Notes: generated by a model not told the origin, from the sequence alone. Shown: positions 47,108 to 56,123, counted from the first letter of the stretch. The stretch is DNA of 64,000 bases from Vibrio celticus (GCF_024347335.1 NZ_AP025463.1:3472001-3536000), one strand, 5' to 3'. Translations and numbers: made by a program.

Positions 47108-48115
47108 GTGACTCTTATCCTTGAAGCGAAGCAATGCGGATGTCGTTTAGAGCCAGCTTGCCATGAAGTTCAAATCGACTTGAGAACGTATCGTCGCTGG
47201 TATCAGCAAGGTGAAGTTCAAGCTGACAAAAGGCCAATATGCCTCAGACCTGAGCCTGCTAACAAGCTGTCGCAGGAAGAGCGTGATGCGATAATCGAGG
47301 TGTGTAACCGCTCTGAGTTCGCAAGCTTGCCTCCAACTCAAATCGTCCCGACACTGCTTGATAGAGGTGAGTATATCGCCTCTGAGTCGAGCTACTACCG
47401 AGTGTTGAGTACGCAGGGGCAACTTCACAAACGAGGTCGTCAGCGGAGCAGACAGAAGCAAGCGAAGCCAACCAGTTACACAGCGACGGACTCGAACCAA
47501 GTCTATACGTGGGATATCACTTACTTACCTTCAAAAGTTCGAGGCCAACATTATTACCTGTATGTCATTGAGGACATCTACAGTCGAAAAATTGTTGGTT
47601 ATGAAGTGTATGAGCATGAATGCGGTGAGCTGGCGTCACAACTTCTGCAACGAACGTTGATGCGAGAGCAGTGCTTCAATCAAGCGCTGGTTCTTCACTC
47701 CGATAATGGTGCGCCGATGAAGTCGTTGACGTTCAAAGCCAAAATGGAAGAGTTAGGTATTACTTCATCGTATAGTCGCCCAAGAGTCAGTGATGATAAC
47801 CCGTATGTTGAGTCATTGTTCCGCACGGTAAAGTACATGCCAAGCTGGCCAACAAAGGGCTTTGAAACAATCGATAGTAGCCGAAGTTGGGTTGAAGCCT
47901 TCGTACGCTGGTACAACACCGAGCACAAGCACAGTCAGCTAAATTACGTCACGCCTTCAGAGCGTCACAATGGAAAAGATAAAGAGATCTTGAAGCGTCG
48001 TGTAGAGGTATTGCTCGCTGCAAAACAGCGAAAGCCTGAGCGGTGGTCTGGTGATATCAGGAACTGTGCGCCTGTTGGTGACGTTCACCTAAATCCAGAA
48101 AGAGAAGCTGCTTAA
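47108..48115 (+). CDS. IS3 OrfB transposase (rve/DDE domain)
   Basis: 335 residues from a GTG codon, though the natural product is an OrfA-OrfB fusion made by -1 slippage: the OrfB frame is open upstream through the slippery site at 47036-47042. DDE motifs: YTWDITYLP, LHSDNGAPM, and NPYVESLFRTVKY; C-terminal HSQLNYVTPSERHNG is typical of the IS3 family. This frame is intact, but the OrfA part is broken, so a working fusion is unlikely. Confidence 0.88.
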   Translation: MTLILEAKQCGCRLEPACHEVQIDLRTYRRWYQQGEVQADKRPICLRPEPANKLSQEERDAIIEVCNRSEFASLPPTQIVPTLLDRGEYIASESSYYRVLSTQGQLHKRGRQRSRQKQAKPTSYTATDSNQVYTWDITYLPSKVRGQHYYLYVIEDIYSRKIVGYEVYEHECGELASQLLQRTLMREQCFNQALVLHSDNGAPMKSLTFKAKMEELGITSSYSRPRVSDDNPYVESLFRTVKYMPSWPTKGFETIDSSRSWVEAFVRWYNTEHKHSQLNYVTPSERHNGKDKEILKRRVEVLLAAKQRKPERWSGDIRNCAPVGDVHLNPEREAA

Positions 48116-48144
48116 TAAGTAAGCAAATGATGACAACTACCTTG

Positions 48145-49073
48145 AAAAACACCGGCTGCTCCACAAAAGCATTCCACGAAGCACTGTTCCGTTCCAATAC
48201 AGACATAGTGTGGTGATAGCAACTTTCAGCGCGACGAGCCGCCTTAAGTTCTTTAAATAATGATTCATCAAATGGAGGATTTGCTACGAAAAAGAGTGGA
48301 ACACCTAGTTTATTCATCAATCTGTGTAAAAATCTTAATAAGTTATTTTCTCCACCTGTTCGCGTGAACTTTAGGTTCTGCATTTCATCAATAACGAGCA
48401 TGCCAATAAAGCATGATTTCATACACTGCTCTAACTGGCGAACTAAAGCACCTATCGTTCCTGCTGGCTTAGTTTTTTCCCTATCAAGGGTCAGATCTAA
48501 TGTCGATAAAATCTCTTCACATAAGTCCCTAACGCTTGAACTACTAGGGCAGTCAACTTTTATCCAAACAACTTGTTCCCTTAACTCTAATAGTTGCCCT
48601 TGATATAACTCATGCTCAATAACATTCGGGAAGTAATTTAAAACTTGCTCCACCATTGAAGTTTTACCAACACCACTTTCACCAATCAGAGTAAGTCCGT
48701 CACCTTTAGGCTGAAAGAAGCCCGTTCGAGGCTCTATATCAGGTTTTTCATCAACAATATAATGCAAATACTGTTCTGTGGTAGGACTTAGCGGGTTCTT
48801 TGCGGAGTAACCCTTTTTGATGGCTCTCTCTACGGCTCTAAAGCACGCTTCATAGTCAGTTAGTGGTTGTCTAATTTCTTCAATGCGGTTTAGGTATTCA
48901 TCGCGAACCAATGGATCTGGGTGTTCAGAAATTTCTTCTGAATAGTCAGGATAATTGCTAAAGACCTCCATGACACTTTCCCACGTTTTCTTAGCTGGAA
49001 GTGCTTCTATGAGAGGGTTCCCTTGATGCTCCGGCAGAATTGCATCTTGATATATAGCAGGTTCAATTCTCAT
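48145..49073 (-). pseudogene. tnsC: TnsC, N-terminal fragment with AAA+ core
   Basis: About 309 native residues before the IS: AAA+ ATPase with Walker A GESGVGKT (131-138) and Walker B MLVIDEMQ (about 225-232). The frame then runs into IS3 sequence and ends at 48057 after a foreign tail. TnsC assembles on the target chosen by TnsD/TniQ and activates TnsAB. The loss of the C-terminal part, which contacts TnsA/TnsB in Tn7, probably abolishes transposition. The start overlaps the tnsB stop (ATGA). Confidence 0.9.
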
Positions 49074-51208
49074 GACTCACCTCTACTAGTTCTTCTTTTT
49101 CTTCCTTTTGGCAACGGAATAACTTTGTTACCGGTAGATAGGGGAGCAGACATTTCATTAGTGGCTGAAAGTTCAGGGGTTGATACAATCATATTTGTGG
49201 TTGCTTCTAGCTCTTCTTTTCGACGTTGACGGGTATTAGCAGTTTTATCCCTAAAAGAGGCTTTCTCTGCATCTTTGCTTCTTTTCTTCGCTTGTCGGGT
49301 TACTTCCTGGCGATGCTTGTGATCATCAATTGAAGTCGTTGATATTGGTGTTAATTCTTTCTTCGTATCAAGCCAGTCCTGAATAAAGTTAGACTCATAC
49401 ATAGACTTATCACCCAACATTCGACTTCGAGGTAACAAGTCACACCTAATGAATTCCCTGTTTTTATCTAAGCGAACATAGATGTAATTCGTTGTATTTT
49501 CATCAATACGCGCCTCTAGTCTCCAACGTCCTGATGACCTAGCGACAGATGCTAAATTAAGTTCTTCAACTTCTGAACACGAGTAATACATACCATTAAA
49601 GTAAATTCCGCTTCGAGTCATGCTGACTTCTGCTGAGGGCAGTAATCGAGCTATAACTTCATCACGGTTAGAGGATTGAAGTTCATGCCTATGTTTTGCG
49701 AGATGTATTTTCCAATAGTTAAGAGGTGTCGGAGATAAATCATTCTCAATGAGCAAAGGGCTAGAAAAAGCTAAGCCATCAAGAATCGAGCGATTATGCT
49801 CCAGTACAGCCTTAATTATTTCAACCGTAACTTCCTTAAGCGTATAAATCGCATCTTTTCTAGGATCTCGACTACCTCGTACAACCTGCCCACCTCGTGT
49901 TGTACCCAGTAGCTCATGAAGTACCTCTTTGTTTATAATATCAAATCGCTTCTCTACCACACCTTTACAGTCTGGCCTATATGGTGGAGTAAATGATAGT
50001 TTCGTCATTGGCGTCAGTACTTTGTTGGGCTGCACCCCAATCATTTCACCATTGTCACAGACCAGCTCATTGGGGATATGAGCACAAGGCCATTCTGAAT
50101 CTTCAATATCTACGCCAAAGCTTTTACAGTAAGTAGATTTAGGTAAGAAACTATTTGTTAAAGCCTGACGAGCAGATCGCCATGAAGCATGATAGAGCGA
50201 TACATGCATACCAACTATCATTCGGCTCGCTCTGTCTGCAACGATATAAATCGTCGGACGCCCTAAGATATACTGAGACCCAAGCTCAGATACGATATGC
50301 ACATCTGCAACGGTTGCATCAATTTCGAAGTGAGCTCCAGGCAAGTAACTTCGATCAGTTATACTCCCTAGCGCAGCTCTTTTGTTTCTGAGGTAATCGT
50401 TTTCTGAGGTTCGTTGTTTGATTGTTTGATCTTTACTAAATAGCTTTGTTCGCCAATAACTAAACTGTTTTTTGGTTGGGACTAAAGGAGGCCTACCACA
50501 AGTTTCAGCTAATTTTATCTCTTTTGAATAGCTATCTTTAAGCAAGTTGTCATAAGTTTTTGCCAGCGTCAGCCCTAATTCTTTGAGGTAATATTTCTTT
50601 AACGCTTTTTTGAATTTTTTCTTGTCGCCATCACGAACAATAAACTTGTCTGCTCTATCAATAGCTATAGTTCTTGGTTGTTTTGGTGAGCCCAAGGGTG
50701 TCGTTGTTGGAGCTCGCTCTCGCCCAGAACCTCCACTTTTCGAAAAGGCGGGCAAGAGAGCCATTTTGTCCTGCCCATTTCGCCAGTATAAGCTCAGTAA
50801 TCTAGCTAGAGCTTTACTGTATGTACCGACTTTCTTTGCATGCGGTGTCAAATAGCTAGAGCGTTGTCTTGTCGCATAATCGAAGAGAAACTCTCTATCG
50901 ACAATCAACCCTTTAATCAACTCAAAGTTCTTGTCACGTTTAACAATGTAATTCTCTGGAACATTGTCTTCATCAACTAAGAGATAGCTTGGTAATGCAT
51001 ACTGCGATATTTTAGCTTGGTGATTTGAAGCAAGTTCTATAAATCCATCCAGAGAAATTGCTACCGGCTTAGCTGTTGTTGATGTATCTGAAAGTGGGTA
51101 TAGAACAATAGACTCAACCTCCAACATAATATCCAACAAACGATAGAGACCATCTTCGAGCAACTCCGAGTCATTCACACTCCAAACGCTATTTCTAGGA
51201 AGCTCCAT
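49070..51208 (-). CDS. tnsB: Transposase TnsB (DDE integrase)
   Basis: 712 residues from the ATG at 51208, chosen because AAGGAGG lies 8 bp before it (an earlier ATG at 51238 lacks one). DDE triad in HFEIDATVAD (D about 297), LVCDNGEM (D about 386) and DCKGVVEKRFD (E about 420). N-terminal helix-turn-helix region and basic C-terminal tail (RQAKKRSKDAEKASFRDK... KGRKRRTSR) that in Tn7 contacts TnsC. It cuts the 3' ends and joins them to target. It overlaps tnsA by 14 bp. It appears intact. Confidence 0.95.
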   Translation of the reverse strand: MELPRNSVWSVNDSELLEDGLYRLLDIMLEVESIVLYPLSDTSTTAKPVAISLDGFIELASNHQAKISQYALPSYLLVDEDNVPENYIVKRDKNFELIKGLIVDREFLFDYATRQRSSYLTPHAKKVGTYSKALARLLSLYWRNGQDKMALLPAFSKSGGSGRERAPTTTPLGSPKQPRTIAIDRADKFIVRDGDKKKFKKALKKYYLKELGLTLAKTYDNLLKDSYSKEIKLAETCGRPPLVPTKKQFSYWRTKLFSKDQTIKQRTSENDYLRNKRAALGSITDRSYLPGAHFEIDATVADVHIVSELGSQYILGRPTIYIVADRASRMIVGMHVSLYHASWRSARQALTNSFLPKSTYCKSFGVDIEDSEWPCAHIPNELVCDNGEMIGVQPNKVLTPMTKLSFTPPYRPDCKGVVEKRFDIINKEVLHELLGTTRGGQVVRGSRDPRKDAIYTLKEVTVEIIKAVLEHNRSILDGLAFSSPLLIENDLSPTPLNYWKIHLAKHRHELQSSNRDEVIARLLPSAEVSMTRSGIYFNGMYYSCSEVEELNLASVARSSGRWRLEARIDENTTNYIYVRLDKNREFIRCDLLPRSRMLGDKSMYESNFIQDWLDTKKELTPISTTSIDDHKHRQEVTRQAKKRSKDAEKASFRDKTANTRQRRKEELEATTNMIVSTPELSATNEMSAPLSTGNKVIPLPKGRKRRTSRGES

Positions 51209-52022
51209 ATAGAATTCCTCCTTGTTGTTCAGCCACATACGTTACGTCAATAAGCCCTGATTCAACAATATTTGTAGAAATATCCACTTCAATGTGTCTA
51301 TCAGCGATTAAGAAACGAATTAGTAACATAGCATCTTCATGAGTAGTGACATTCAATGAGATTAGTTGATTGCAAAGATCTTCAATAAAGTACTGGCGAA
51401 CAGTTAAGATTGAGAGCGCGCAATTAACCAGATCGGATGAAAAGATCGCAGGGTTCTTACGGAAAGGTGAGGTAGCCCATTGAAGATTGCTGCTTTGGAC
51501 TCTTGTTAATTCATTCCCAGTAAAGTAACTGAATTTAACCCCAAGCAACTCCCAACAAACCCTCTCGATGTCATTTTTTTCCAGTACACGTAGATCACTA
51601 GAATCTTCTTCTGATTTTGCAGAAACAGCGTGATATATAATACCTTGAGGGGAGTCTATCGTGAGCAACTGATCCGTTGTCATGATAATCGGTTCTTTCG
51701 TATGAGGGTGGGTAGGGTGTTTAACCCCAAGAGTTTTAGCAACTTTCTGCGTAAAATTTAGAGGGAAGAGAGGAAATTGTTCTCTGATATCAACTACACG
51801 GCTCGAAAATTCAGCAAGATAAAAGTGCTCACTTTCTATTGAGGACATCATATGGTGGTCTCTTTGAGATTTCCTACCATAAATCAGAGAGCGTATTCCT
51901 TTAGATTTTACATCCTGAATCCTAAGCCAAGGTTTATAGTTAGCGCCTTGACCTATACCGTATTTGTTCTTTAAGTGCCGTTGATAATCATCCAACGACT
52001 CGATTTTTCGGCCACGTCCCAT
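51195..52022 (-). CDS. tnsA: Transposon endonuclease TnsA
   Basis: 275 residues from the ATG at 52022 (GTG at 52043 possible). Close layout to Tn7 TnsA: GANYKPWLRIQDVKSKG, then E-x-x-FYLAEFSSRVVDIREQFPLFPL, GVKHPTHPHTKEPIIMTTDQLLTI, and the Lys of AVSAKSEE, covering the restriction-like catalytic Glu/Asp/Lys. It cuts the 5' strands, making the element move by cut-and-paste. It is the first gene of tnsABCD, reading inwards from the right end, with end repeats in its promoter region. Confidence 0.93.
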   Translation of the reverse strand: MGRGRKIESLDDYQRHLKNKYGIGQGANYKPWLRIQDVKSKGIRSLIYGRKSQRDHHMMSSIESEHFYLAEFSSRVVDIREQFPLFPLNFTQKVAKTLGVKHPTHPHTKEPIIMTTDQLLTIDSPQGIIYHAVSAKSEEDSSDLRVLEKNDIERVCWELLGVKFSYFTGNELTRVQSSNLQWATSPFRKNPAIFSSDLVNCALSILTVRQYFIEDLCNQLISLNVTTHEDAMLLIRFLIADRHIEVDISTNIVESGLIDVTYVAEQQGGILYGAS

Positions 52023-52075
52023 GCTAAATCCAGTAAAAATCACCTACTTTCATCATAGTAACCAAACTCACTACA

Positions 52076-52151
52076 GACAAACTCTATTGTCCCAAAACAC
52101 CTTAAGGGACAAACTATTTGTCTAAGAGACAAACTTTATTGTCTCTACACA
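52076..52151 (-). repeat. Right transposon end with three TnsB-type sites
   Basis: GACAAACTTTATTGTC (52128-52143), GACAAACTATTTGTC (52108-52122) and GACAAACTCTATTGTC (52076-52091), then the terminal TCTACACA. The closer spacing (20 and 32 bp) than at the left end recalls the asymmetric ends of Tn7. The sites overlap the likely tnsA promoter, so TnsB autoregulation is plausible. Confidence 0.85.
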
Positions 52152-52156
52152 AGCTT
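52152..52156 (+). repeat. Right copy of the target-site duplication (AGCTT)
   Basis: Same 5 bp as 27801-27805. On the minus strand it supplies the last two bases of the yhiN TAA stop codon. Confidence 0.9.
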
Positions 52157-53348
52157 AAACCCACTGACCTGCTGCAAAGCCAGAACTCCAACACCATTGG
52201 AAGTTATAGCCGCCTAACCAACCGGTTACGTCCATTACTTCACCGATGAAGTAGAGGCCAGAGACACTCTTACATTCCATGGTTTTTGACGATAGGTGAT
52301 TGGTGTCCACACCGCCTAGAGTTACTTCGGCCGTTCGGTAGCCTTCGGTGCCGTTGGGTGCAATTTTCCAGTTCTCTAGATGCTCTACAATTTCATTTAG
52401 CTGCTTTTCGTTGAACTGTTTGAGCGGCTTGTCTTCAAGCTCTTTACGGTCAATCAACACCTCAACAAAACGCTTTGGTAATGCTTTCGCTAAGGTATTT
52501 TTCAGGCTCTGATTTGGGTGCTTCTCGCGAGAGTTTTCAAGTAACTCCGCCACATCCACTTCTGGTACTAGATTAATCGAAACCGATTGACCCGCTTTCC
52601 AGAATGAAGAGATTTGCAGTACCGAAGGGCCTGATAGGCCGCGGTGAGTAAACAGCAGCGCTTCTTTGAATAAAGTGCCGTCTTGCGCGGTGATCTCGGC
52701 AGGAATCGCGATGCCAGAAAGCTCAGCAAAGGCTTCTTTGTCTTCTTTGTGCAAAGTAAATGGCACCAAACCTGCGGTTGTTGGTACCACAGATAAACCA
52801 AACTGTTCTGCCACTTTATAACCAAATGGCGTCGCGCCTAGTTTTGGCATTGAAAGGCCACCGGTTGCAATCACCAATGAATCACACTCTACTTCATCGG
52901 TGTTGAGATGCATCTTGAAGCCAGCGTCTGTTTTCTCAATAGAATGAACATCACAACGGTAACGCTCTTCAACCTTTGCTTGCTTACACTCTGCTAGCAA
53001 CATGGTGACGATATCTTTTGAGTTATGGTCATTCACACAGAACAACTGGCCGTGGTCTCGCTCTTCGAACTCTATACCGTACTTGCTCACCATCGAGATA
53101 AAATCCCAGTTGGTGTATTGAGATAAAGCTGACTTCACGAAGTGAGGGTTGTTACACAGGAAGTTGTTGGCTGAAACATCATAGTTAGTGAAGTTACAAC
53201 GGCCGCCACCTGAGATTAAAATTTTTCTGCCTGGTTTCTTTGCATGATCAACCACCAGCACTCGTCGGCCGCGTTTACCAGCTTCCGCAGCACACATTAA
53301 GCCCGCGGCGCCCGCACCAATTACGATTACATCAAATTTTTCACTCAT
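52155..53348 (-). CDS. yhiN: YhiN-type NAD(P)/FAD-dependent oxidoreductase; transposon target gene
   Basis: 397-residue flavoprotein of the HI0933/YhiN family: Rossmann FAD motif VIVIGAGAAGLMCAAEAGKRG at the N-terminus, the family motif GRKILISGGGRCNFTN, and the C-terminal FAD motif GLYFIGEVMDVTGWLGGYNFQWCWSSG. Its physiological role is not established. The transposon lies exactly at its stop codon: TAA is kept because the target duplication begins with the needed bases. The conserved 3' coding end is a natural recognition site for a TnsD-type protein. Confidence 0.9.
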   Translation of the reverse strand: MSEKFDVIVIGAGAAGLMCAAEAGKRGRRVLVVDHAKKPGRKILISGGGRCNFTNYDVSANNFLCNNPHFVKSALSQYTNWDFISMVSKYGIEFEERDHGQLFCVNDHNSKDIVTMLLAECKQAKVEERYRCDVHSIEKTDAGFKMHLNTDEVECDSLVIATGGLSMPKLGATPFGYKVAEQFGLSVVPTTAGLVPFTLHKEDKEAFAELSGIAIPAEITAQDGTLFKEALLFTHRGLSGPSVLQISSFWKAGQSVSINLVPEVDVAELLENSREKHPNQSLKNTLAKALPKRFVEVLIDRKELEDKPLKQFNEKQLNEIVEHLENWKIAPNGTEGYRTAEVTLGGVDTNHLSSKTMECKSVSGLYFIGEVMDVTGWLGGYNFQWCWSSGFAAGQWV

Positions 53349-53410
53349 GTGGTTCTGCTTTTCTTCACTTTTGCAGCCCGAGTACGCCCTGTTCTCGAAA
53401 TGCCATCAAT

Positions 53411-53439
53411 AAAAAAGGATGTGCATAAACAGCACATCC
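53411..53439 (-). terminator. Intrinsic terminator of uspB
   Basis: GGATGTGC / GCACATCC perfect stem with a 7-nt loop; on the minus strand it is followed by T6. It lies between uspB and yhiN. Confidence 0.8.
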
Positions 53440-53598
53440 TTACTAATTGCTCGCTATTTTAGCGGCAATTTTAAACTTTGCAATTGATGTTCAATTGTAC
53501 AATTTGCAGACAGCAGCAAAACCACTACTTGGCTTAGCGAACCAACAACCGAAGCTTCACACCAAAAACTAAGTTCTACTTCACACGCACTAAATAAC

Positions 53599-53922
53599 TT
53601 AGACGATGAAAGAAGCCAGCAAGGTTACACCTAGCAGAGCGGAAGAGAGTATAAATAACTGTCTCACACGATCACACTTGGAAGTGAACACTTCATCATG
53701 GTGATGGTGATACTCTTTGCTTTTGATGTAACTGAACAGGCGAACCTGTTTGGTCATATTGCCATGAGTTGTGAAAAAACCGCCTCCGTCTACTTGTTGA
53801 TAAAGTAGAGGATGCGCTTCTCGCATAATATAAATGAGTGTTCTTAGCGCAGTAAAATAACGCGCCCAGTTCACGCAAGTCACAACCATTAGTGCAAATA
53901 GAATAGTGTCGCCGCTGATCAT
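53599..53922 (-). CDS. uspB: Universal stress protein B
   Basis: 107-residue inner-membrane protein with hydrophobic helices at both ends (about 5-25 and 88-107). The middle HPLLYQQVDGGGFFTTHGNMTKQVRLFSYI matches E. coli UspB closely. In E. coli it is sigma-S dependent and linked to ethanol resistance. uspB and uspA are neighbours in E. coli too; here ftnA lies between them. Confidence 0.92.
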   Translation of the reverse strand: MISGDTILFALMVVTCVNWARYFTALRTLIYIMREAHPLLYQQVDGGGFFTTHGNMTKQVRLFSYIKSKEYHHHHDEVFTSKCDRVRQLFILSSALLGVTLLASFIV

Positions 53923-53990
53923 CCTTTCCTCCCTACATCTTCATAAGAAAACTCAAAAGAAAAAGATAATCAGTGTCTTTCTCGTACTAC

Positions 53991-54518
53991 CTAAACGGCA
54001 GGAGCTTCCATAATTGAAGATGAACCATCTTTTGCCAATTGCGCTAGGTCTTTATCAATAAAGAACAGTGCTTTACCGTCTTCGCCAACAAGTTCTAGCT
54101 TATCCAATACACCTTTAAACAACTTCTCTTCTTCGTGTTGCTCTGCAACGTACCATTGCAGGAAGTTAAAGGTTGAGTAGTCTTGTGTGCTGAAAGCAAC
54201 GTGAGCCAGTTTGTTGATCTTTTCAGTAATCATCTGCTCATGTTCATAAGTTTCACGGAACACTGCGCCAAGGCTTTCGAATTCGTGTTTTGGTGCTTCA
54301 ATTGCACCCAGAATTGGCATTGCACCTGTTTCGCTTACGTAAGTGAAAAGACGCTGCATATGTTCCATTTCTTCTACTGCATGAACACGCAGAAACTCTG
54401 CTGCACCTTCAAATCCTTTGTCTTCACACCAAGCACTCATTTGTAAGTATAGATTGGATGAGAAAAATTCTAGGTTAATTTGATCATTCAGTTGCTCAAC
54501 CATAGTTTTTGACAGCAT
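53991..54518 (-). CDS. ftnA: Bacterial non-heme ferritin
   Basis: 175 residues. Four-helix-bundle ferritin with ferroxidase ligands: Glu in LNDQINLEFFSSNLYLQM (about 17), E-x-x-H in AVEEMEHMQRLF (about 50-53), E in the ETYEHEQ helix (about 94) and the AEQHEEEKLF segment (about 126-130). It stores Fe(III) and lowers free iron. 68 bp upstream of uspB on the same strand. Confidence 0.95.
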   Translation of the reverse strand: MLSKTMVEQLNDQINLEFFSSNLYLQMSAWCEDKGFEGAAEFLRVHAVEEMEHMQRLFTYVSETGAMPILGAIEAPKHEFESLGAVFRETYEHEQMITEKINKLAHVAFSTQDYSTFNFLQWYVAEQHEEEKLFKGVLDKLELVGEDGKALFFIDKDLAQLAKDGSSSIMEAPAV

Positions 54519-54707
54519 TTAAGACTCCTAATTACATCCTCAATTTTCTCTACTATATCACTTTTTAATGAATATCTCGCAGGCCATTAGTTAACCAATA
54601 TTTCGAGCCGTCATTACGCAAGACAGTGGATATGAGATCACTTCAGCAAAAAAAGCCACCGCATAGTGCTAATCTTTAAACAGACAATGAATAAAGGAGG
54701 TAGAGAT

Positions 54708-55142
54708 ATGAGTTACAAACATATTTTGGTCGCGGTCGATTTATCAGAAGACAGCAAATTAATTGTGGATAAAGCGGTAGCATTGGCAAAGCCATTGGAA
54801 GCCAAAGTCTCTTTTATCCATATCGATATTAACTACGCGGAACTCTACACTGGCCTGATTGATATCAACATGGCCGAAACACAACATAACGCGATGGAAG
54901 CATCTCGTATTCAGCTGCAAAATTTTGCGGAGCACGCTCAATACCCGATCACCCATACCCTGGTGGGCAGTGGCGATTTGAGTCATGAGCTGTGTGACAC
55001 CATCAACGAGTTCAATGTTGATCTCGTGGTTTGCGGTCACCATCAAGACTTTTGGAGCAAACTGCTCTCTTCAACACGACAACTGATCAACGCCTCTCCG
55101 GTTGATATGCTGGTCGTGCCTCTAAGAGATTCAGAAGACTAA
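54708..55142 (+). CDS. uspA: Universal stress protein A
   Basis: 144 residues. UspA fold beginning MSYKHILVAVDLSEDSKLIVDKAVALAK. The C-terminus (VCGHHQDFWSKLLSSTRQLINASPVDMLVVPL) has the E. coli UspA form, which lacks the G-x2-G-x9-G-S/T ATP loop, so it is probably the non-ATP-binding type. The ATG at 54708 is preceded by AAAGGAGG. It is divergent from ftnA and probably induced by stress or growth arrest. Confidence 0.93.
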   Translation: MSYKHILVAVDLSEDSKLIVDKAVALAKPLEAKVSFIHIDINYAELYTGLIDINMAETQHNAMEASRIQLQNFAEHAQYPITHTLVGSGDLSHELCDTINEFNVDLVVCGHHQDFWSKLLSSTRQLINASPVDMLVVPLRDSED

Positions 55143-55194
55143 TGATTTAAGGTTAGGTAACATACAGCTCATATCTTATTAACGAAGTTTTACT

Positions 55195-56073
55195 ATGAGC
55201 TATTTAGCTGGTGTTACCCTCCTATGGGCCTTCTCCTTTAGCCTGATCGGCGTTTACCTTGCGGGTCAGGTTGATTCTTGGTTTTCTGTTTTAATGCGTG
55301 TTGCCCTTGCTGGCGTCGTATTTCTTCCTTTCCTAAAGTTTCGCGGCGTATCACGTAAGCTGATCGCTAAATTGATGACTATTGGTGGTATCCAGCTTGG
55401 CCTGATGTACTGCTTCTACTATCAGTCTTTCTTACTGCTATCTGTTCCTGAAGTCCTTTTGTTTACCGTTTTCACGCCAATTTACGTCACGCTGATTTAT
55501 GACTTTCTCAAAGGGCAATTCTCTCCGTGGTACCTAGTGACGGCGGCAATTGCGGTATTGGGCGCGGTATTCATTAAATTCGCAGGCATCAACGAAAACT
55601 TTTTGGTTGGCTTCCTCGTCGTGCAAGGCGCGAACCTGTGCTTTGCTATCGGTCAGGTGGGCTACAAGGTAGTGATGGAGAAGGAATCGACCGAGTTACC
55701 TCAGCGAACCGTATTTGGTTACTTCTACTTAGGGGCGCTATGTGTCGCTTCGGTTGCTTTCATGCTTCTAGGCAACCCAGAGAAACTACCCACCACCACA
55801 CTTCAATGGGGAATCCTGATCTACCTTGGCTTGGTTGCTTCGGGGCTGGGTTACTTTATGTGGAATAAAGGTGCGTGCATGGTAAATGCTGGCGCGCTGG
55901 CAGTGATGAACAATGCCTTGGTTCCTGCTGGCCTAGTGGTGAATATCCTAATTTGGAACAGAGATGTCGATTTGGTTCGTTTGTCTATTGGTGGCGCTGT
56001 TATCTTGTTCTCTCTATTCGTCAATGAGACCTGGGTGAAGAAGCGCGTAGCAAGATCCGCAAGCAACGCTTAG
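55195..56073 (+). CDS. EamA/DMT-superfamily transporter
   Basis: 292 residues with about ten membrane helices in two EamA repeats. It belongs to the same superfamily as the 26.8-kb transporter but is not closely similar. It starts 52 bp after uspA on the same strand and ends with a terminator. Substrate unknown. Confidence 0.87.
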   Translation: MSYLAGVTLLWAFSFSLIGVYLAGQVDSWFSVLMRVALAGVVFLPFLKFRGVSRKLIAKLMTIGGIQLGLMYCFYYQSFLLLSVPEVLLFTVFTPIYVTLIYDFLKGQFSPWYLVTAAIAVLGAVFIKFAGINENFLVGFLVVQGANLCFAIGQVGYKVVMEKESTELPQRTVFGYFYLGALCVASVAFMLLGNPEKLPTTTLQWGILIYLGLVASGLGYFMWNKGACMVNAGALAVMNNALVPAGLVVNILIWNRDVDLVRLSIGGAVILFSLFVNETWVKKRVARSASNA

Positions 56074-56123
56074 CTGATTTGAACGAGCTGCATAAGCTAG
56101 CTCAGATAACCCAAAAAAGCGAA

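Larger units (their letters stand above)
46530..48144 (+). mobile_element. IS3-family element inserted in tnsC
   Basis: Inverted ends CAGGGTAGTTGTCA (left) and CAAGGTAGTTGTCA (right, inverted), about 1.6 kb, carrying an IS3-type orfA/orfB pair on the plus strand, opposite to tnsC. No clear direct repeat flanks it, so the exact limits (plus or minus 3 bp) and a small tnsC deletion are uncertain. Confidence 0.85.
27806..52151. mobile_element. Complete Tn7-like transposon, 24.3 kb, inserted at the yhiN stop codon
   Basis: Both ends share TGTGYAGW followed by GACAATAAAGTTTGTC in inverted orientation, flanked by AGCTT on both sides. tnsA-tnsB-tnsC-tnsD run leftwards from the right end, which is the end adjacent to the target gene, as in Tn7 at glmS. 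Cargo: a type I restriction operon with ATPase and HNH genes and a second TniQ, two small genes, a hairpin-rich stretch, and nested IS21, IS66 and IS3-family elements. tnsC is disrupted. The insertion leaves the yhiN coding sequence unchanged, which indicates site-specific TnsD-type targeting (inference). Confidence 0.93.

Noticed and set aside
48057..48144. Last 29 codons of the tnsC N-terminal frame as real TnsC
   Set aside because: This tail is IS3 terminal sequence read in the tnsC frame; the true continuation lies at 46532.
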